Assembly (NCBI GenBank): GCA_947507595.1 | Contig: OX382275.1 | Coordinates: 23,942,568 to 24,006,567, forward strand | Source: Pyralis farinalis | Lineage: Eukaryota > Arthropoda > Insecta > Lepidoptera > Pyralidae | Reading direction: 5' to 3' | Length of the DNA: 64,000 nucleotides | Shown: piece after piece, positions 1 through 12,010 of the stretch | Layout of the letters: every line of letters starts with the position of its first letter | How positions within the stretch are numbered: the stretch's first letter is position 1 | Notes under the pieces: generated by a model | What the model was told of the DNA's origin: nothing | Databases searched by the model: none | The model's input: only the letters and a program-made list of their open reading frames with translations | Position numbers and translations under genes: made by a program

Positions 1-189
1 AAGTCTTTGGTTTAATATTTTTTACCTACTAACCAAAAAAGGAATGTTATAGTAATACTTAATAGTTAATTTTGGCCAATGTGAACGAATGCCTATATTA
101 AAAAAAAATCTCTAAGTGACGATTGTGTGTGTTACCCAACTAAGGCTAGTAACCTAGCCTGAGTCTGGGTGTCTGTTTGTAGTATTACT

Positions 190-600
190 TACAAATGCAT
201 AGACTGATTACAATGTGTTTTTTCGTTCGTTTCAATGGATATCGAGATAAAAGCGAGAATCCACACCAACCATTACTCATCCCACTGCAGGGATACGGAT
301 CTCCCTTCAATCGAATGTTTAGAGCATACTCCACCACGCTGCTCACATCCGGATTGGCGGAGGCCAGTGTTTTCAAGCCGCCCGAGGGCCACTGACTTAG
401 CTTAACGACTGGCATCAATCGACAACAGCCGAGACCGACGGCTTAACCTGCCCTCCGAAGCGCGGAGAAACTTGATATAGATAAACCCATCCATAGATAT
501 GGTGCGGTCGGCGTTGCTTAACCTGCGTGTTAGAATGACACGCGCAACGACGCCATCGACCTCTCGAGAATACGAAGAGTTTATTATGAGGAGTTTGAAA
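190..600 (-). repeat. 5S-rRNA-like SINE-type repeat
   Basis: Read on the minus strand, positions about 526-480 contain gttaagcaacgccgaccgc followed by atggatgggt. These resemble the 3' half of 5S rRNA (gttaagca..gtcgggcgcggt, then agatggggga). The following segment, with gttaagccgtcggtctcggc and later cagcgtggtggag, matches my memory of a repeat common in Lepidoptera. The strongest part lies between about 330 and 560; the outer borders are approximate. The small reading frames here are repeat sequence, not genes. Just upstream on the same strand (600-720) is a cgaataaatg...(tttc)n tail that may belong to another element. Confidence 0.6.
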
Positions 601-1211
601 GAAAGAAAGAAAAACATTTATTCGTACACAACACTGAACAACTATATAAACAGCAAAACATATATACAAAACTAAGCATAACATAACAAATATAAACGCA
701 GCAAACAGTGTTGTGCGATGTAACAAAATGGTCTGGTTGGATGGATGGTTAGTTTATGTATCGTATCAGTCTAAAATGAATACACAAGTAAAACAATGTC
801 AACAGTACCTTGTTTTTGCTTTGGTTTAAGTACCCCAAGCACATCTGTGGTTAGTTGTAGTAGGTTGTCAGTTCAATCGTTATTAAGGTGACCATTCTCA
901 AGCCAGAGGCATACAAGCATCTAGTGTTCACCTAGATTAAGATAGGATATATGAGAATTTATGGGGTGGTAACATTTAAACCTCGTCTCATAATCTTGTA
1001 ATGACCAAAAATATGTGAGCTAATCTTTGTTCACTTTAACTACGATGTTAAATAAAAGTAATCAATAAAAGCGGTGGTAATTCCCCATTATTTATATAGA
1101 CAGGGGCGACACTCGACCAGGTAATATAATTTACTTTAAAAAAAGCCCACGGTGAAGAGAATGGTGACACGATGATCAATGAAGTGATTAAGTATACTAT
1201 GCAAATTGCAG

Positions 1212-4200
1212 CACCACGAGGCAGTGGACAAGGGAGCCGAGTGCACGACATCCCGTACAAAACGATGGGCTTACGCAATCCTGGACAGCTGCTGCCCAGT
1301 GGCCGGCATAGAACTAGAGCCGGGCAAACATCTACCATTCGAGTATGACATGGAAGTAAGTTCATTATTTATTTAGTACCTACATCATGCGTACCTTATC
1401 TGAATAATATAGAAATCTAAATTAAAAAGGTACTTTTTGGACAATTTAAGTAGTACATAGCAACATAAATTTACCTACGGAGAAGAAGAAAACAAATAAT
1501 TATATTAATTATTTTTATTTACCTACAATAAAATAAATCTTAATTCAATTATAATTACTATTTACCATATAGTAACTCACTTACGAAGTTGTTTATAATA
1601 TTATACATATGTATTATTATGCCATCCACTTATATCCTTAAATATGTTTTCAAACCTATTTGCCCTGTTACCTATTAATACTATTGTAGTAGTTAAGTAC
1701 ACACTACTATTCTTATTTTATACTATAATTATTACAGTTTTTGTTTATGTTGTCATGATTATGTAACAGTAGACGCTTGATGTAGTGATCTCCTTGCATT
1801 TGTGTCAAACCTCAGTGGTTTATGAAATGCATCAATATTGTTTTTGTAAACTGGTGTAATAAATAAACTATCCACCACTGCTGACGCAGTAAGTTTTTAC
1901 CAGCTTCCTATTAATTTGCCAGAGCAATGCGATCCCACAGGGAGCAGTTATTAGACTGTGACCTTTGTAAGGCTAAAGTTGTTCCTTGGTTGGATTAGTT
2001 CTAAATATTGCTTGACTCTACTCGTCTTAACATATAGCTGACCGCCTCTATTCCACTATTCCAGAGCATCCATACATACAAGGAACAGAAGAAGGGCAGG
2101 GCGGCGCCATCCATTGCAGTAAGTTCAGTAAGTAGTTACTGTTTTAACGCACGGTCTATCACCGAGTACTCGTGACAATTAATTTCAGTTTGTAATCTAT
2201 TATTCTGTTTCGTTGAATCAACTTCAACTATACTGGATGAAGATTGGGAACTAAATTAACACATCATATCAAATGTATTTATTCAAAACCCAATTTACAT
2301 AGTTACGAAACATGTGATTGGTGTCCCCTTTTTAAGTGATATATCACATGCACCACGAGGGCATCGCTCCTCTATAATGCGATTACATTTCATATTTATT
2401 TTTTACGTAATTAATTTGTATATTACTAATACAACTTCTTATTATGATGTGCAAAAAGACAATATAAGTATTAAAGAAATTTCTGTTTCTGGAGTACAAG
2501 AGTGCAAGTGATTTTATGGGAATGTATTTGTATGTGAGAGGGTGTGTGCGTGTGTTGTTGATGAATGTTACATCTTCTATGTTATATGCGTTGTGAAATT
2601 GTTAAGTATAAATGTGTGTTGATCGTGTAAATTCAAATAGTCTTATCCATTTATCTTATATATAAAATTCAAAGACCTGACAGACTCATCAACGCCCAGC
2701 CCAAACCCTTGGACCTAGGAAGCTGAAATTTTGCACAGATATTGTCTTTATGACGTAGGCAAGGAATAAGACGGGATTTTTCGAAATTCCCACGGGAACG
2801 GGAATAATAAGGATTTATATTTTCGCTATAAAAGTTGCCCTATCTCCGTTATTATATTTATTAGAGACTTGAAATTTGGCATATAAATATGTGATTGCAA
2901 TCACTAAAAACCGTTTTTAGGATTTTTCGAAATTCCCTCGGGAACAGGAATAAAAAGGATTTATTTATATTTTGTCGCTTTAAATTTACCCTATCTCCGT
3001 AACCATATGTATTAGAAACTTAAAATTTGGCATATAAGTAGGTGATTATGAAAACAAAAAACAATTTTCAGGATATTTCGAAATTCCCACAGGAACGGGA
3101 ATAAAAAAAGATTTATTGGTATAAGCTCAAAAAATAGCCTTACCCCTTTACAATGGTTTTAGAATTTTGGTGTCTTTCAATCTGTATGTTATGGCATAAC
3201 ACAAAAACCACTGAATGGATTTCGATACAATTTTCACAATTTTGGTAGTTTGGGGGTCCATCTTAAAATCTAAGCCACGTATCATTTAATTTCGTTAAAA
3301 AAACAGAAGATATGGTGCATAGGGTGATTTATTCTGTAGTCTACGCGGACGAAGTCGCGGGCAAAAGCTAGTCCATTATAAGGCTAGAGATTGTTCCTTT
3401 GTCAGTAAGATACTTCTCACTGAAAGTTCTTGAAGTGAGTCAGGAGACTGTATCCGCCACGCGTCAGGAATATCATAGGCATATTAATTTTAATATTACG
3501 CACCAAAATTGAAATAATGAAACACTTATGGCCCAGATGTCTTCCTTACGTCTCAGAAGTTTCTTTGTGATGTCACTAACTCACAGGAACAGAACGATTA
3601 TTGATATAGTTCACTGAAATCATAATTCACAGGTTGCTCACTGGCACTGGCCCAGACGGATAACAGCATAAGTCGGTGCTCTAAGAGACTGAAATTCAGT
3701 GCTGTTAAAATATAAAAAAAAAAACAATATTTCAATATATTTTTAATGTACTGTTTATGTTTTATAACAGATGGCAGGAACGTCTCGAAATTCCTCGATC
3801 TTCAGCGACGTTTCTTTTGACCGTAAGTTCACTACTTAACATTTAATTTAACGCTGGTTTCACCTTATATTATAATACCAGGCGGAATGCGGCCCATTTT
3901 TAACATATTTCCTGCTTTGTATCCTTCACGCAAGAACAAGCAATAGAAATTTAAAAACTTAAAATCAGTCTGTTAAAAAGTAGGAACAATATAGTGATTA
4001 ATTTAAATGTTTCTGTCGCAGAATTGCAAGGCCTTACAAGGTGTTTTATTGTAAACCATTATACTATACAAAATGAAACATTTTTGTTTGAATACCACTG
4101 TCCTGAATCTTTCATAAAAACATTTTTTTTAATTAGTAAACTTCCTCCTACGTCCTTACAAAACTTAATTTTCATGTCTTCTACCGATTGTATAATGTGT

Positions 4201-7200
4201 TATGTTCAGAAAACTTGTTCGATAGAATTCTTGCGGCTTACTACAAATCGCTATTGATAGGGAATTAGTTCCCATACATTGGAGCTGAATTGATTCTTTT
4301 TCAAACTTCTAGGTTTAATAAGCCCTAATGCATAGTAGTTGGATTATGTATTATAAACGTCACTTGTTTTGTTTAGTTACTTTTATGTGCATTTTCAAAC
4401 ACATTTTTTTTTGTTTATCAGACGATAAAGAGAAAAAACAGCGCAAACATACTCCTCTGCGCATGCCGAAGACTGACTGTAAGTACCTATACTTTTACTT
4501 TTTCATATACATATAGGACAGTTTCGCGCGAGGGACTTTTTAGATACGCAGTGGCTCTAAGACAATCTTACCCCTGTAGTGCACTCCAATAAGTAGAATA
4601 CCAGGCTAAGGCAGCAGTAAGACGCCGATATTTAATGAGAAGCTGGCATGCTGAGGCAATAAATACGATTCAAAGATTTCAGTCAAATGATGTTTAAGTG
4701 TCTCATCATCTTTGAAGCCAAAACAAAGCTCGACTACATGTGGTAAATGTGATCAACAAACAAGGCTCTAACAAATTAGAAGTATGGTACATGTTAACGG
4801 TTCCCTACACATTCCAGTGGTAACAAATACAATTATATTGAATGTGTTACCACTGGAATAGCATTCCATACAACAACATTATCCGCGATTCTCAACGCAG
4901 GACGCGACGTTTTCGCAGTACTGCAGCTTCTTCATAGAATATGTAACAGTTTATCTTCCCATAGCTCCTGATGAAAAGACAAAGGTATATTTTCCAGAGC
5001 ATTTTAAAATTAAAGTAGGAATAAAAATTCAATAAGGAGAAAAATTAATTTCAATTTGCTACGAAACAAAACATTAATCATTTATGCAACTTAAGGTTAG
5101 CTCCTTACATATGAAATTGGTGTTTTGTCAAACTGGCCACTTTGTTCTCAAATATCTGGCGTTTGGTTATGAATTCTAAATTCAAATTTATTTCAAATTT
5201 AAGCTTGTGTATTTGTGTTTCGAATTTAGTGATTCATTTGTTTTTACGCCATTTGTTTTTTATTGACATCGGTATGTTCACAATATGGAAAACTCAAAAT
5301 ATTGCGTTATTCACGAATACGAGTTTCACCGTGGCACCAACGCTGCAGATACAGCTCGAAGGATTAATGATGCGTAAAAGAAAAGACGGTACGTTTTTGA
5401 CTCCAACGTTTTGCTCTGGAAATTTTGATCTACAGAACAAACCCCGTGGACGGCCGGAGACCCTAGTTGCCAACGAAGAATTAAAGGTGATCCTGGAAGC
5501 AGATCCATCGTAAACTACGTCAGAGTTAACGATAGGCTTCGGTGTGCGACAAAACAGTTTTAATTATCTTGAAACATATTGGTATGGCTCTAGAAATATA
5601 AGCAAAAAAGTATAAGCTCTAGAAATGGGTACCGCATGAATTGAGTGAAGCACTGCATCAACAAATGCGCATTGAGTGCTGCGTTACATTACTCAACAAC
5701 CACAATAACGAGGGAATTTTGAATCGTATTGTTACTTGTAATGAAAAATGGATCCTGTACGATAATCGAACACGCTCATCACAGTAGTTGAACCCAGGAG
5801 AACCGGCTAAATCCTGTCCCAAGCGAAAGTTGACTGAGAAAAAGGTACTGGTGGGTGTTTGGTGGACAAGTGCTGATGTCATAAGCTACAGCTTCTTAAG
5901 ATCTGGCCAGACGATTACGGCAGACCTGTATTGTCAATAATTGCAAACCATGATGAAAATGCTCACTATTCAACAACTGAGACTAATTAAGTGCTCTAGC
6001 CCACTGCTGCTGTAGGATCGCTAAATTAGAGGTGCTGCAATTGGAATGTCTCTGACACCCACCATACTGCCCAGACTTTGCACCAACACATTACCACTTT
6101 TTTCGCAATTTGGACAACTACTTGCAAGGAAAAAAAACAATTCAGATGGGGCAGTGCAAATCACCTTCAAAGATTTTGTTAATTCTCGCTCGCACATTTT
6201 TTTCAGCAATGGAATCAATGAACTACCTATAAAATGGCGAAAGTGCATAGATAATAATGGTACATACTTCCATTGATTAATTCCATGTACATTTATATTT
6301 TTTTCTTTTTCCATATAAAACGCCAATTTCATTTGTAAGGACCTAATATTAATATGATAGCATTGATAATTATTATCAATCAGATCAAGCACAAGTACAG
6401 TCATGACTCATTCACTAAACAGGAAACGTGTTAAAAGAAACTTGTAGCTTTAATTAAAGCATAGTCTCTCATACTTTTTCTACTATTCTTCTTTTCTTGG
6501 GATACAAGTAGTATCCCTCGTGGACAACACATTTGTTATTTGGGTGCAGTTATCTGCAAGGATTATTTACATATTCAGTACAGTTGGTGTTTATGAAATA
6601 GCTGTTTCCAACCCCTCTTAAGTTTATTCAAAAATTATTTATTAGAGTAATTTTTTTCTATAATGATTAATTAGTAATATGTTATCAATTTCACAGTTTC
6701 TCAGAGCTTACGTCCAGCGCCAGAAATAACGGAGGGCTTCCCCGCTCTAGTGGCAGGACACGGTCGTGGTAAGTGTTTGAGTAAATTCTTTTTTTCTAAT
6801 TTATTTTACTTATTTTTCGGGTCAAAATAATTTCTTCTTAGTTTCTAAATTTATACCATTTTGATTCGAAATATTCTCGACAACTTTTAAGCTCGCGAAA
6901 TTTTTCCAACGAAGATATTTATTATATGTAAATTGCAAACATTATCTTCAAGAAATGCGTGAAGAGGTTTTTAGAGGGTCGTAGCCTATGGACATTGTAA
7001 ATGTCCATAGGCTACGGTAACTGTTTAACATCAGGCAGGCCGTATGCTTGATTGTTACCTTAGTGATATAAAAGAACAAGTAATTTTAACGATTGTGGGT
7101 GCCTGTATTTAATTTAAAATTTAAATAATGAAAAACATAAAGATAAAATTATGTAATTCACTATCGTTTTCCGGGTTGTATTGAAACTTCCGAATTTTGT

Positions 7201-7932
7201 AGGAACCCCCATTCCGATGTGTTATTTAGCGAATTTTCTGAAGCTAGAATCCAGAACTAAGATTTTTTTTTAAACAATTGTAAACTTAAGACTTATGTTG
7301 TATGGACATAGATCCTTTGCCAGTCTGGACTACAAATAAGAGAAGAAATACATATTACTCTTTACTTGGTGTGACGACTTCTCGATGGGAATGAGAGGTT
7401 TCAGTGTTGTACTTTATCCTAGTGTAACTTCCATCCCTGCCGAGAGCGCGTCCAAAATTACAATCTCATTCACTTGTTCCAACATTTCGTCATCAACCGT
7501 AATTCTTACATTGGTTGTGGTTTATTCTCTTTCAAATATCATTATCTTCGTCTTCTTCGCATTCAATAGTAATCCTTTCTTCATACAATCGTTTTTCATT
7601 ATTTTAATCAGTGTTTGCAGTTCAGATGGTGTTTCTGCTAATAGGGCGGCATCGTCTGCATAAAGCAGACAGTTCACCACTAGGTCACCTATGCGTAATC
7701 CTACATTCGTCGATCTTATTCCCTGTAGACAACTATCGAGATACAGAATAAACAACCTAGCAGACAACATATAGTCTTTCTCCTTTATTGGTGATATAGG
7801 TATTATTGATCTGTGACCATATTCAAATCTCTCCTTAATCTGTTTTGGTTTGTTCAGATCTCCTTAATCTTGTTTAATATTTCAGGTCGCAGTCTCTCTG
7901 GCAGTCTCAATAAAATGAGACTTGACAAGTAA
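1212..7932 (+). CDS. 3' part of an unrecognised six-exon protein-coding gene
   Basis: Six exons join in frame: 1212-1355, 2065-2118, 3771-3822, 4422-4478, 6697-6768 and 7886-7932. Each starts after an AG, and five end at a strong GTAAGT/GTAAGTG-type donor. Phases agree throughout (0, 0, 1, 1, 1) and the frame ends at TAA 7930-7932. The 426 nt encode the C-terminal 141 residues. The first exon gives a Cys-containing segment with KRWAYAILDSCCPVAG and LEPGKHLPFEYDM. The rest is basic and Ser/Thr-rich (SIHTYKEQKKGR, RNSSIFSDVSFD, GRSLSGSLNKMRLDK at the end) and looks like a disordered cytoplasmic tail. No membrane segment is visible in this part. I do not recognise the family. The 5' exons lie left of the window. 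Introns hold a Helitron, a mariner and a LINE tail. An AATAAA at 8179-8184 could serve as poly(A) signal. The exon chain is an inference from splice signals and frame. Confidence 0.65.
2654..3371 (+). mobile_element. Non-autonomous Helitron with three internal repeats
   Basis: The element starts TCTTATATATATAAAA-like after an A (2653) and ends in CTAG (3368-3371) followed by T, the A|TC...CTRR|T arrangement of Helitrons. Just before the end is the cgcggacgaagtcgcggg stem-loop typical of lepidopteran Helitron 3' termini. Inside are three diverged direct repeats at about 2776, 2922 and 3072. Each carries tttcgaaattccc, a ggaa.gggaataa block, a cctatctccgt-type block (first two units) and aatttggcatataa. 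No coding capacity is visible. It lies in an intron of the unrecognised gene. Confidence 0.75.
5097..6346 (+). mobile_element. Decayed mariner transposon with both terminal inverted repeats
   Basis: The left end (5097-5126) and right end (6317-6346) are inverted repeats sharing ttag.tccttaca.atgaaattgg.gtttt, 27 of 30 positions. The 1250-bp length is normal for mariner. Inside, broken frames give recognisable transposase pieces: FDLQNKPRGRPET near 5430-5465 followed by a premature stop, then a TC(N)EKWILYDNR segment near 5727-5770, GEPAKSCPKRKLT near 5800-5835, a PPYCPDFAPT-like piece near 6060-6085 and a final INELP.KW.KCIDNNG.YF block ending near 6276. Frameshifts, an internal deletion and loss of the middle catalytic block make it dead. 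A TA follows the right end (6347-6348); the left flank is not TA. It lies in an intron of the unrecognised gene. Confidence 0.85.
6950..7080 (+). mobile_element. LINE 3' tail fragment with fold-back
   Basis: The text gcgtgaagaggttttta gagggtcg, then ccataggctacggtaactg, catcaggcaggccgtatgctt and gttaccttagtgatataaaa follows the 3' end of the LINE at 55.4-56.4 kb. The middle of the tail is replaced by an inverted copy of its own flank (6980-7016). Confidence 0.7.
7383..7770 (-). pseudogene. RTE-type reverse transcriptase fragment
   Basis: The minus strand encodes LSARLFILYLDSCLQ, then NCLLYADDAALLAET and LNAKKTKIMIFERE. These match the palm-domain region of the larger RTE-type copy at 52676-53758, including the YADD catalytic box. 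The frame then breaks, and only about 390 bp of the element remain. It lies in the intron before the last exon of the unrecognised gene. Confidence 0.85.
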
Positions 7933-10868
7933 GCCTCCAGTACTGAAGTTCCAATTTTTATTATAAATAATTGTTAATTGTTAAACAATAAGTCAATCAT
8001 TCAAGTTTTTTTTATTATAACATGTCCGGAAGACGTGGTTTTATCTATATAAGTAAAAGTCATGCTCTTATAAATACTTTACATTCAATCGTTAGCATTC
8101 AATTTCGTATGCTCAGGGACCTACATATACCAGGATCGTTCAGACGGGTATTCACATTTTAGATTAACAATCCTGTTGAATAAAACTGTCTAAGTACGAT
8201 ACTTACAAGAGATCAAAGGCATATATATGACAATTATGGCATTATCTTTAAGTTCTTTGGTCCAAAATATTAAAAATAATGACATAAATGTAATGACAAA
8301 GTGAATGAAAAGAACGTTCCACATATTTATTCGTTTGTAGGCTCTTGTAACTGATTAATAGTCCTTATAGTATACACAAATGTCTCTTCAACCATAATTA
8401 CTTAAAAAAATATGTATGTAGTGATTACCATGACTAGTGTTATGTGATGTAATTAGAAATTTAAGTTTAATGTAAATTTCGCAATATTCTATTGATTGAT
8501 TCATTGTGATAAATATTTAGTTGTTTTTTTTTTCATCATTTTACCTAAAGAAACTTTTTTGTGATACTAATATAACTGATGCTTGTTAAAGTTAGTAAGG
8601 TAGCTAAGGCTAACTTTGCAAAACAGGAACTCTGCAGCTTTATGGAAAGGTGGTACTTCAGCGGCACATTGTGCGTCGTTTAACGCTGTCAAGTTTAATA
8701 AAATGGTGCATTTTGTCAGCAAGATAACGCTTCTGTTAACTGTGGAAATGCACATAGCGGCAGATTGGCGCCACACGATATCTTGGTACCACGCAACACG
8801 CTTGGAAAGCTCCGAGTCTCCTTAATCATGGCTCGAACATTTATGATTCATGATGAATGATTATGAGCACTCCAGATAGAACGGTAAATCAATCAAAAAA
8901 AATGACATTCTGTCAATATAAATTTATAAAATTGAGTATTTTTGATAGTAATTTTTAACAAACATATTTGACTCATTGGAGAATATAAAAAAAAATTTAC
9001 AAATTTGTAATGAAGTTAAGTTTACTTATATCACAAAGATTACTTAGGCACTGACTAGAATAAATAATAACGGAATAGAAGTATCACACCGTCAGCCGAT
9101 CGTTTCTCCCAAGTGTTGTGTGTGATAGTTTCTCCCACATCACATAAAATTCTCATCAAATGTGCCACGGTGTCACTTCTACCTGATATTATTAATTCAT
9201 ATCACTTAGGTTCATACAGATTATTAATTGGAATGGAGAAAATATATTAATTTTGTAGAAAATGTATCGTTATGACAAAGCATGTATGTACTAGTAATTT
9301 AAAACTGTCTGCTTAAAGAATCACCGATTTAAAATAATCCAATGAGTAGTTATCACCGTATCACATTATTTTGATTTTAATCCCAAGTTTTATATACATT
9401 TTCCTATTTGACTATATCATTAGTCTTTTCTAGTTCACGAAATAGTAAAACATTTCAAACATAAAAAAGCCTTCGTACATTATCATCTAACTACAAAATT
9501 CCATTGCAATCTAGTATATACTGTTACCCATATCTTGTGATATCTTACGCTCAATACGAAGTAAAAAAATATGCGCCCCGTCACTTCATCATCATCATCA
9601 TTGGTCTTTAAGCTTCAGGTCAGATGGCCAGCAAAACGAATCATAACTGTCTGAGCAGCAATTTAAAATATTTGTGCCATCTATGTCTATTGTTTGTTAA
9701 TTAGATTTCTATGTTATAATCATTTTATTTAGTATATTAATAGATATATAACTTCATACATAAACCAGCCGATTTTAGGAGCTACCCGTAGACGATATAT
9801 AAAGCGTACACAAGACTAATTAATTTAACATTTTAATTTTCACACGAACTCTGGTTAACATTAAAATCGGTTGTTTGTTACGTTACCGTGATAACGACAG
9901 TTTTATTTTATTTTGAGCTGCGAATTTTGCGTTTTTAATGTATGTACTTATATACCTAATGTTGTATATTGCTATAATTGTAACAGTAAGTTGAGGTTTT
10001 TGCGACTACTGTGAGGAAATTAAAAAAGACAGTGTTAGACTTTACATACAGTTAAGAACAAGAATATGTATCACTTTTTAATACTTCACCTGATCCTATT
10101 CTACATATTTATATTGCTGACTGTACATTCATTTATCAAAAGAAACTTTTTCCGCACGGTAACTTTTAAATATATTTTTGTGGGCAACTTTTTCAGTGGC
10201 GAGCCTCATTCATAATTAGTGCCATTGTTAGTTTCTTTCATACAACAGCACTAGACCGTGCATATTTGTGACCAACATTGAGTTTATCTATTAAGATTCA
10301 TTTCAAGCAGTGATAGTATAAATTACTCTTAGCATGTAAGCAAAAAGTTAACGCTAATAGCGTAAATGTCCAGTCATTTTCCATAAAAAAACATATTTTG
10401 AATATAATAATTGTTTTATATGATTCTATGTTTCAATTAAATAAATAACCAAATATTTGAAATCAGTGTTAACGTAAGCCAGTATTGATTTGTGATTGAC
10501 AAACTAGTTTTAAGTTTTGCCCTTTTAAAGTCTGCCCATTTCTACGGTACTATTTTCTTGTATTATTGACTGAAGCAAGCGAACTTGTATGGTCGATGAC
10601 TCGTTGATCAGCAACTAAAGACGTAGGTAGTGCCTACAATTTCGTATTTATTAGGATATATAAATTTATCTTCTTTATATAGAACGACCAGCACTACAAA
10701 CTAATTTTAGTAAATTTCAATATATTAATAAATGGTTATTTTATTCAATGTTGAATATAAAATACACGTGTCTCATTATCTTGTCTTAATCAAGGAAAGG
10801 TACGTTTTTAACGTAACCAGTGCATCTTGGCTTAACAAAATTGGTGTAACGTTCTGATTATAGACAAG
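7933..10868. other. Gene-free intergenic stretch
   Basis: Beyond the AATAAA at 8179-8184 I find no exon, no long reading frame with coding character and no element I can name. There is a short (tca)n run at about 9587-9602. The sequence is AT-rich. It ends at the hairpin MITE at 10871. Confidence 0.6.
8179..8184 (+). promoter_or_regulatory. Candidate poly(A) signal of the unrecognised gene
   Basis: AATAAA occurs about 250 bases after the TAA at 7930-7932, a plausible 3' UTR length. Confidence 0.4.
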
Positions 10869-10870
10869 TA

Positions 10871-11048
10871 GGCCGATTCTACTAAAAAAACTGCAACTGC
10901 ACTGCAGCGCGGCGTGTGTCAAAATGCGTACATTTTGACGTTTTGTTCAGCGATCTGACAGCAGCGACGTTGAACGAAACGTCAAAATGTACGCATTTTG
11001 ACACACGCCGCGCTGCAGTGCAGTTGCAGTGTTTTAGTAGAATCGCCC
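10871..11048. mobile_element. Foldback MITE with TA target duplication
   Basis: Two nearly perfect inverted arms of about 75 bp (10871-10950 and 10968-11048) enclose a short loop. They share gattctactaaaa, actgcaactgcactgcagcg and tgacgttt. The ends read GGSCGATTCTAC and are flanked by TA on both sides (10869-10870 and 11049-11050). There is no coding capacity. TA targeting suggests mobilisation by a Tc1/mariner-type transposase, which is an inference. Confidence 0.8.
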
Positions 11049-11404
11049 TATAGACTCCCAGAGTAGTTGGCCAAATACTCTTTAAGTGTCTATGTAGCGT
11101 TCACCAGTGTTTTTTTTATGTAAGCAGTGTCCTCAAAGTTCGGAGGCAACGCTATAAGTTAAAAAAGATATATTTGTCTTTTGTCCTTATTTTAGTTATA
11201 GTGTCTCTGCATACAACTTATACGTCCAGAAAACGGATTTTAAGGAGGCCGCGTTATGTAGTTTTATTAAGGGTTATGAATGTTTCTTATCAGGATGAAA
11301 GATTTGTTTCTATATGTTTAATTTGACTATTACAAAATTTTGTATAAATTACCAGTTTTTATTATTGTACATAAATAAATTAGCGAATATTTCCATAATA
11401 ATAT

Positions 11405-12010
11405 TCTTCTTCCTAGCGCTATACCGTTTCTTAATCGGTAAGCAGATTGGTAGGACCCGGTACCTAAGCCTAAAGATTTGGCGAAGATACTGATTTTGCC
11501 ATGGAACGACTGCCGTCAGACCTTCATAACCCAGAAGGAAAGTCAGGTCGGTGGCTCAGTTGTGAATGACGCGAGTTTGATACCAACGCTCGTGGGTTCG
11601 ATTCCCACACAAGGCAAACATTTGTGTGCATGAACATGTCTGTTTGTCTTGGTCTGGATGTTTTAAGAGAGGTAGGGCGCATCAAAGCAGCCCGTCTGGG
11701 GAAGTACCTCCACCTCACAGAAAACCGCAGCCAAATAACAATTCCCTAGAGGGTTGTTGTGTTCCTGCGTGTGAGTGAGGTCACCAATAAGCTCCCAAGG
11801 AGTTGCTGTGTACGCAGCAGAGGAGGCATCGCGTGAGTGATACTTTATATCGCAAGCGTTGATAGGCTACGGTACCCGCTTTACATCAGGTGGACCGTAT
11901 GCGTCCCGATGTAGTAAAAAAAAAGCAAATAATTTATATAACGTTCAGGTTTCCTCATGATATTTTCCTTCACCTATAAGCAAGTCATATAGTGATTTAT
12001 GCATGTATAC
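11405..12010 (-). mobile_element. SINE-B copy, split by a SINE-A insertion
   Basis: The 11405-11543 part is the complement of a SINE-B 3' end (agcgctataccgtttcttaat, then tacctaagcctaaagatttgg). The 11930-12010 part continues it with cctcatgatattttccttcacc. The order is that of the copies near 36 and 38 kb once the SINE-A between 11544 and 11924 is removed. Confidence 0.65.
11544..11924 (+). mobile_element. SINE-A, near full length
   Basis: It starts with a tRNA-like head holding Pol III boxes A (tggctcagttg) and B (gggttcgattccc). A conserved tRNA-unrelated body follows (catgtctgtttgtcttggtc; cctccacctcacagaaaacc; aggagttgctgtgt). The 3' end is ggctacggtacccgctttac, then an A-run. The family has about 19 copies in this window. 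Confidence 0.9.

Noticed and set aside
415..726. A 103-codon minus-strand frame.
   Set aside because: It spans the 5S-like repeat and a repeat tail; the composition and borders follow the repeats.
11550..11620. A possible tRNA gene (boxes A and B).
   Set aside because: The same sequence recurs at the head of many SINE-A copies and cannot fold into a proper cloverleaf with an acceptor stem; it is a SINE promoter.
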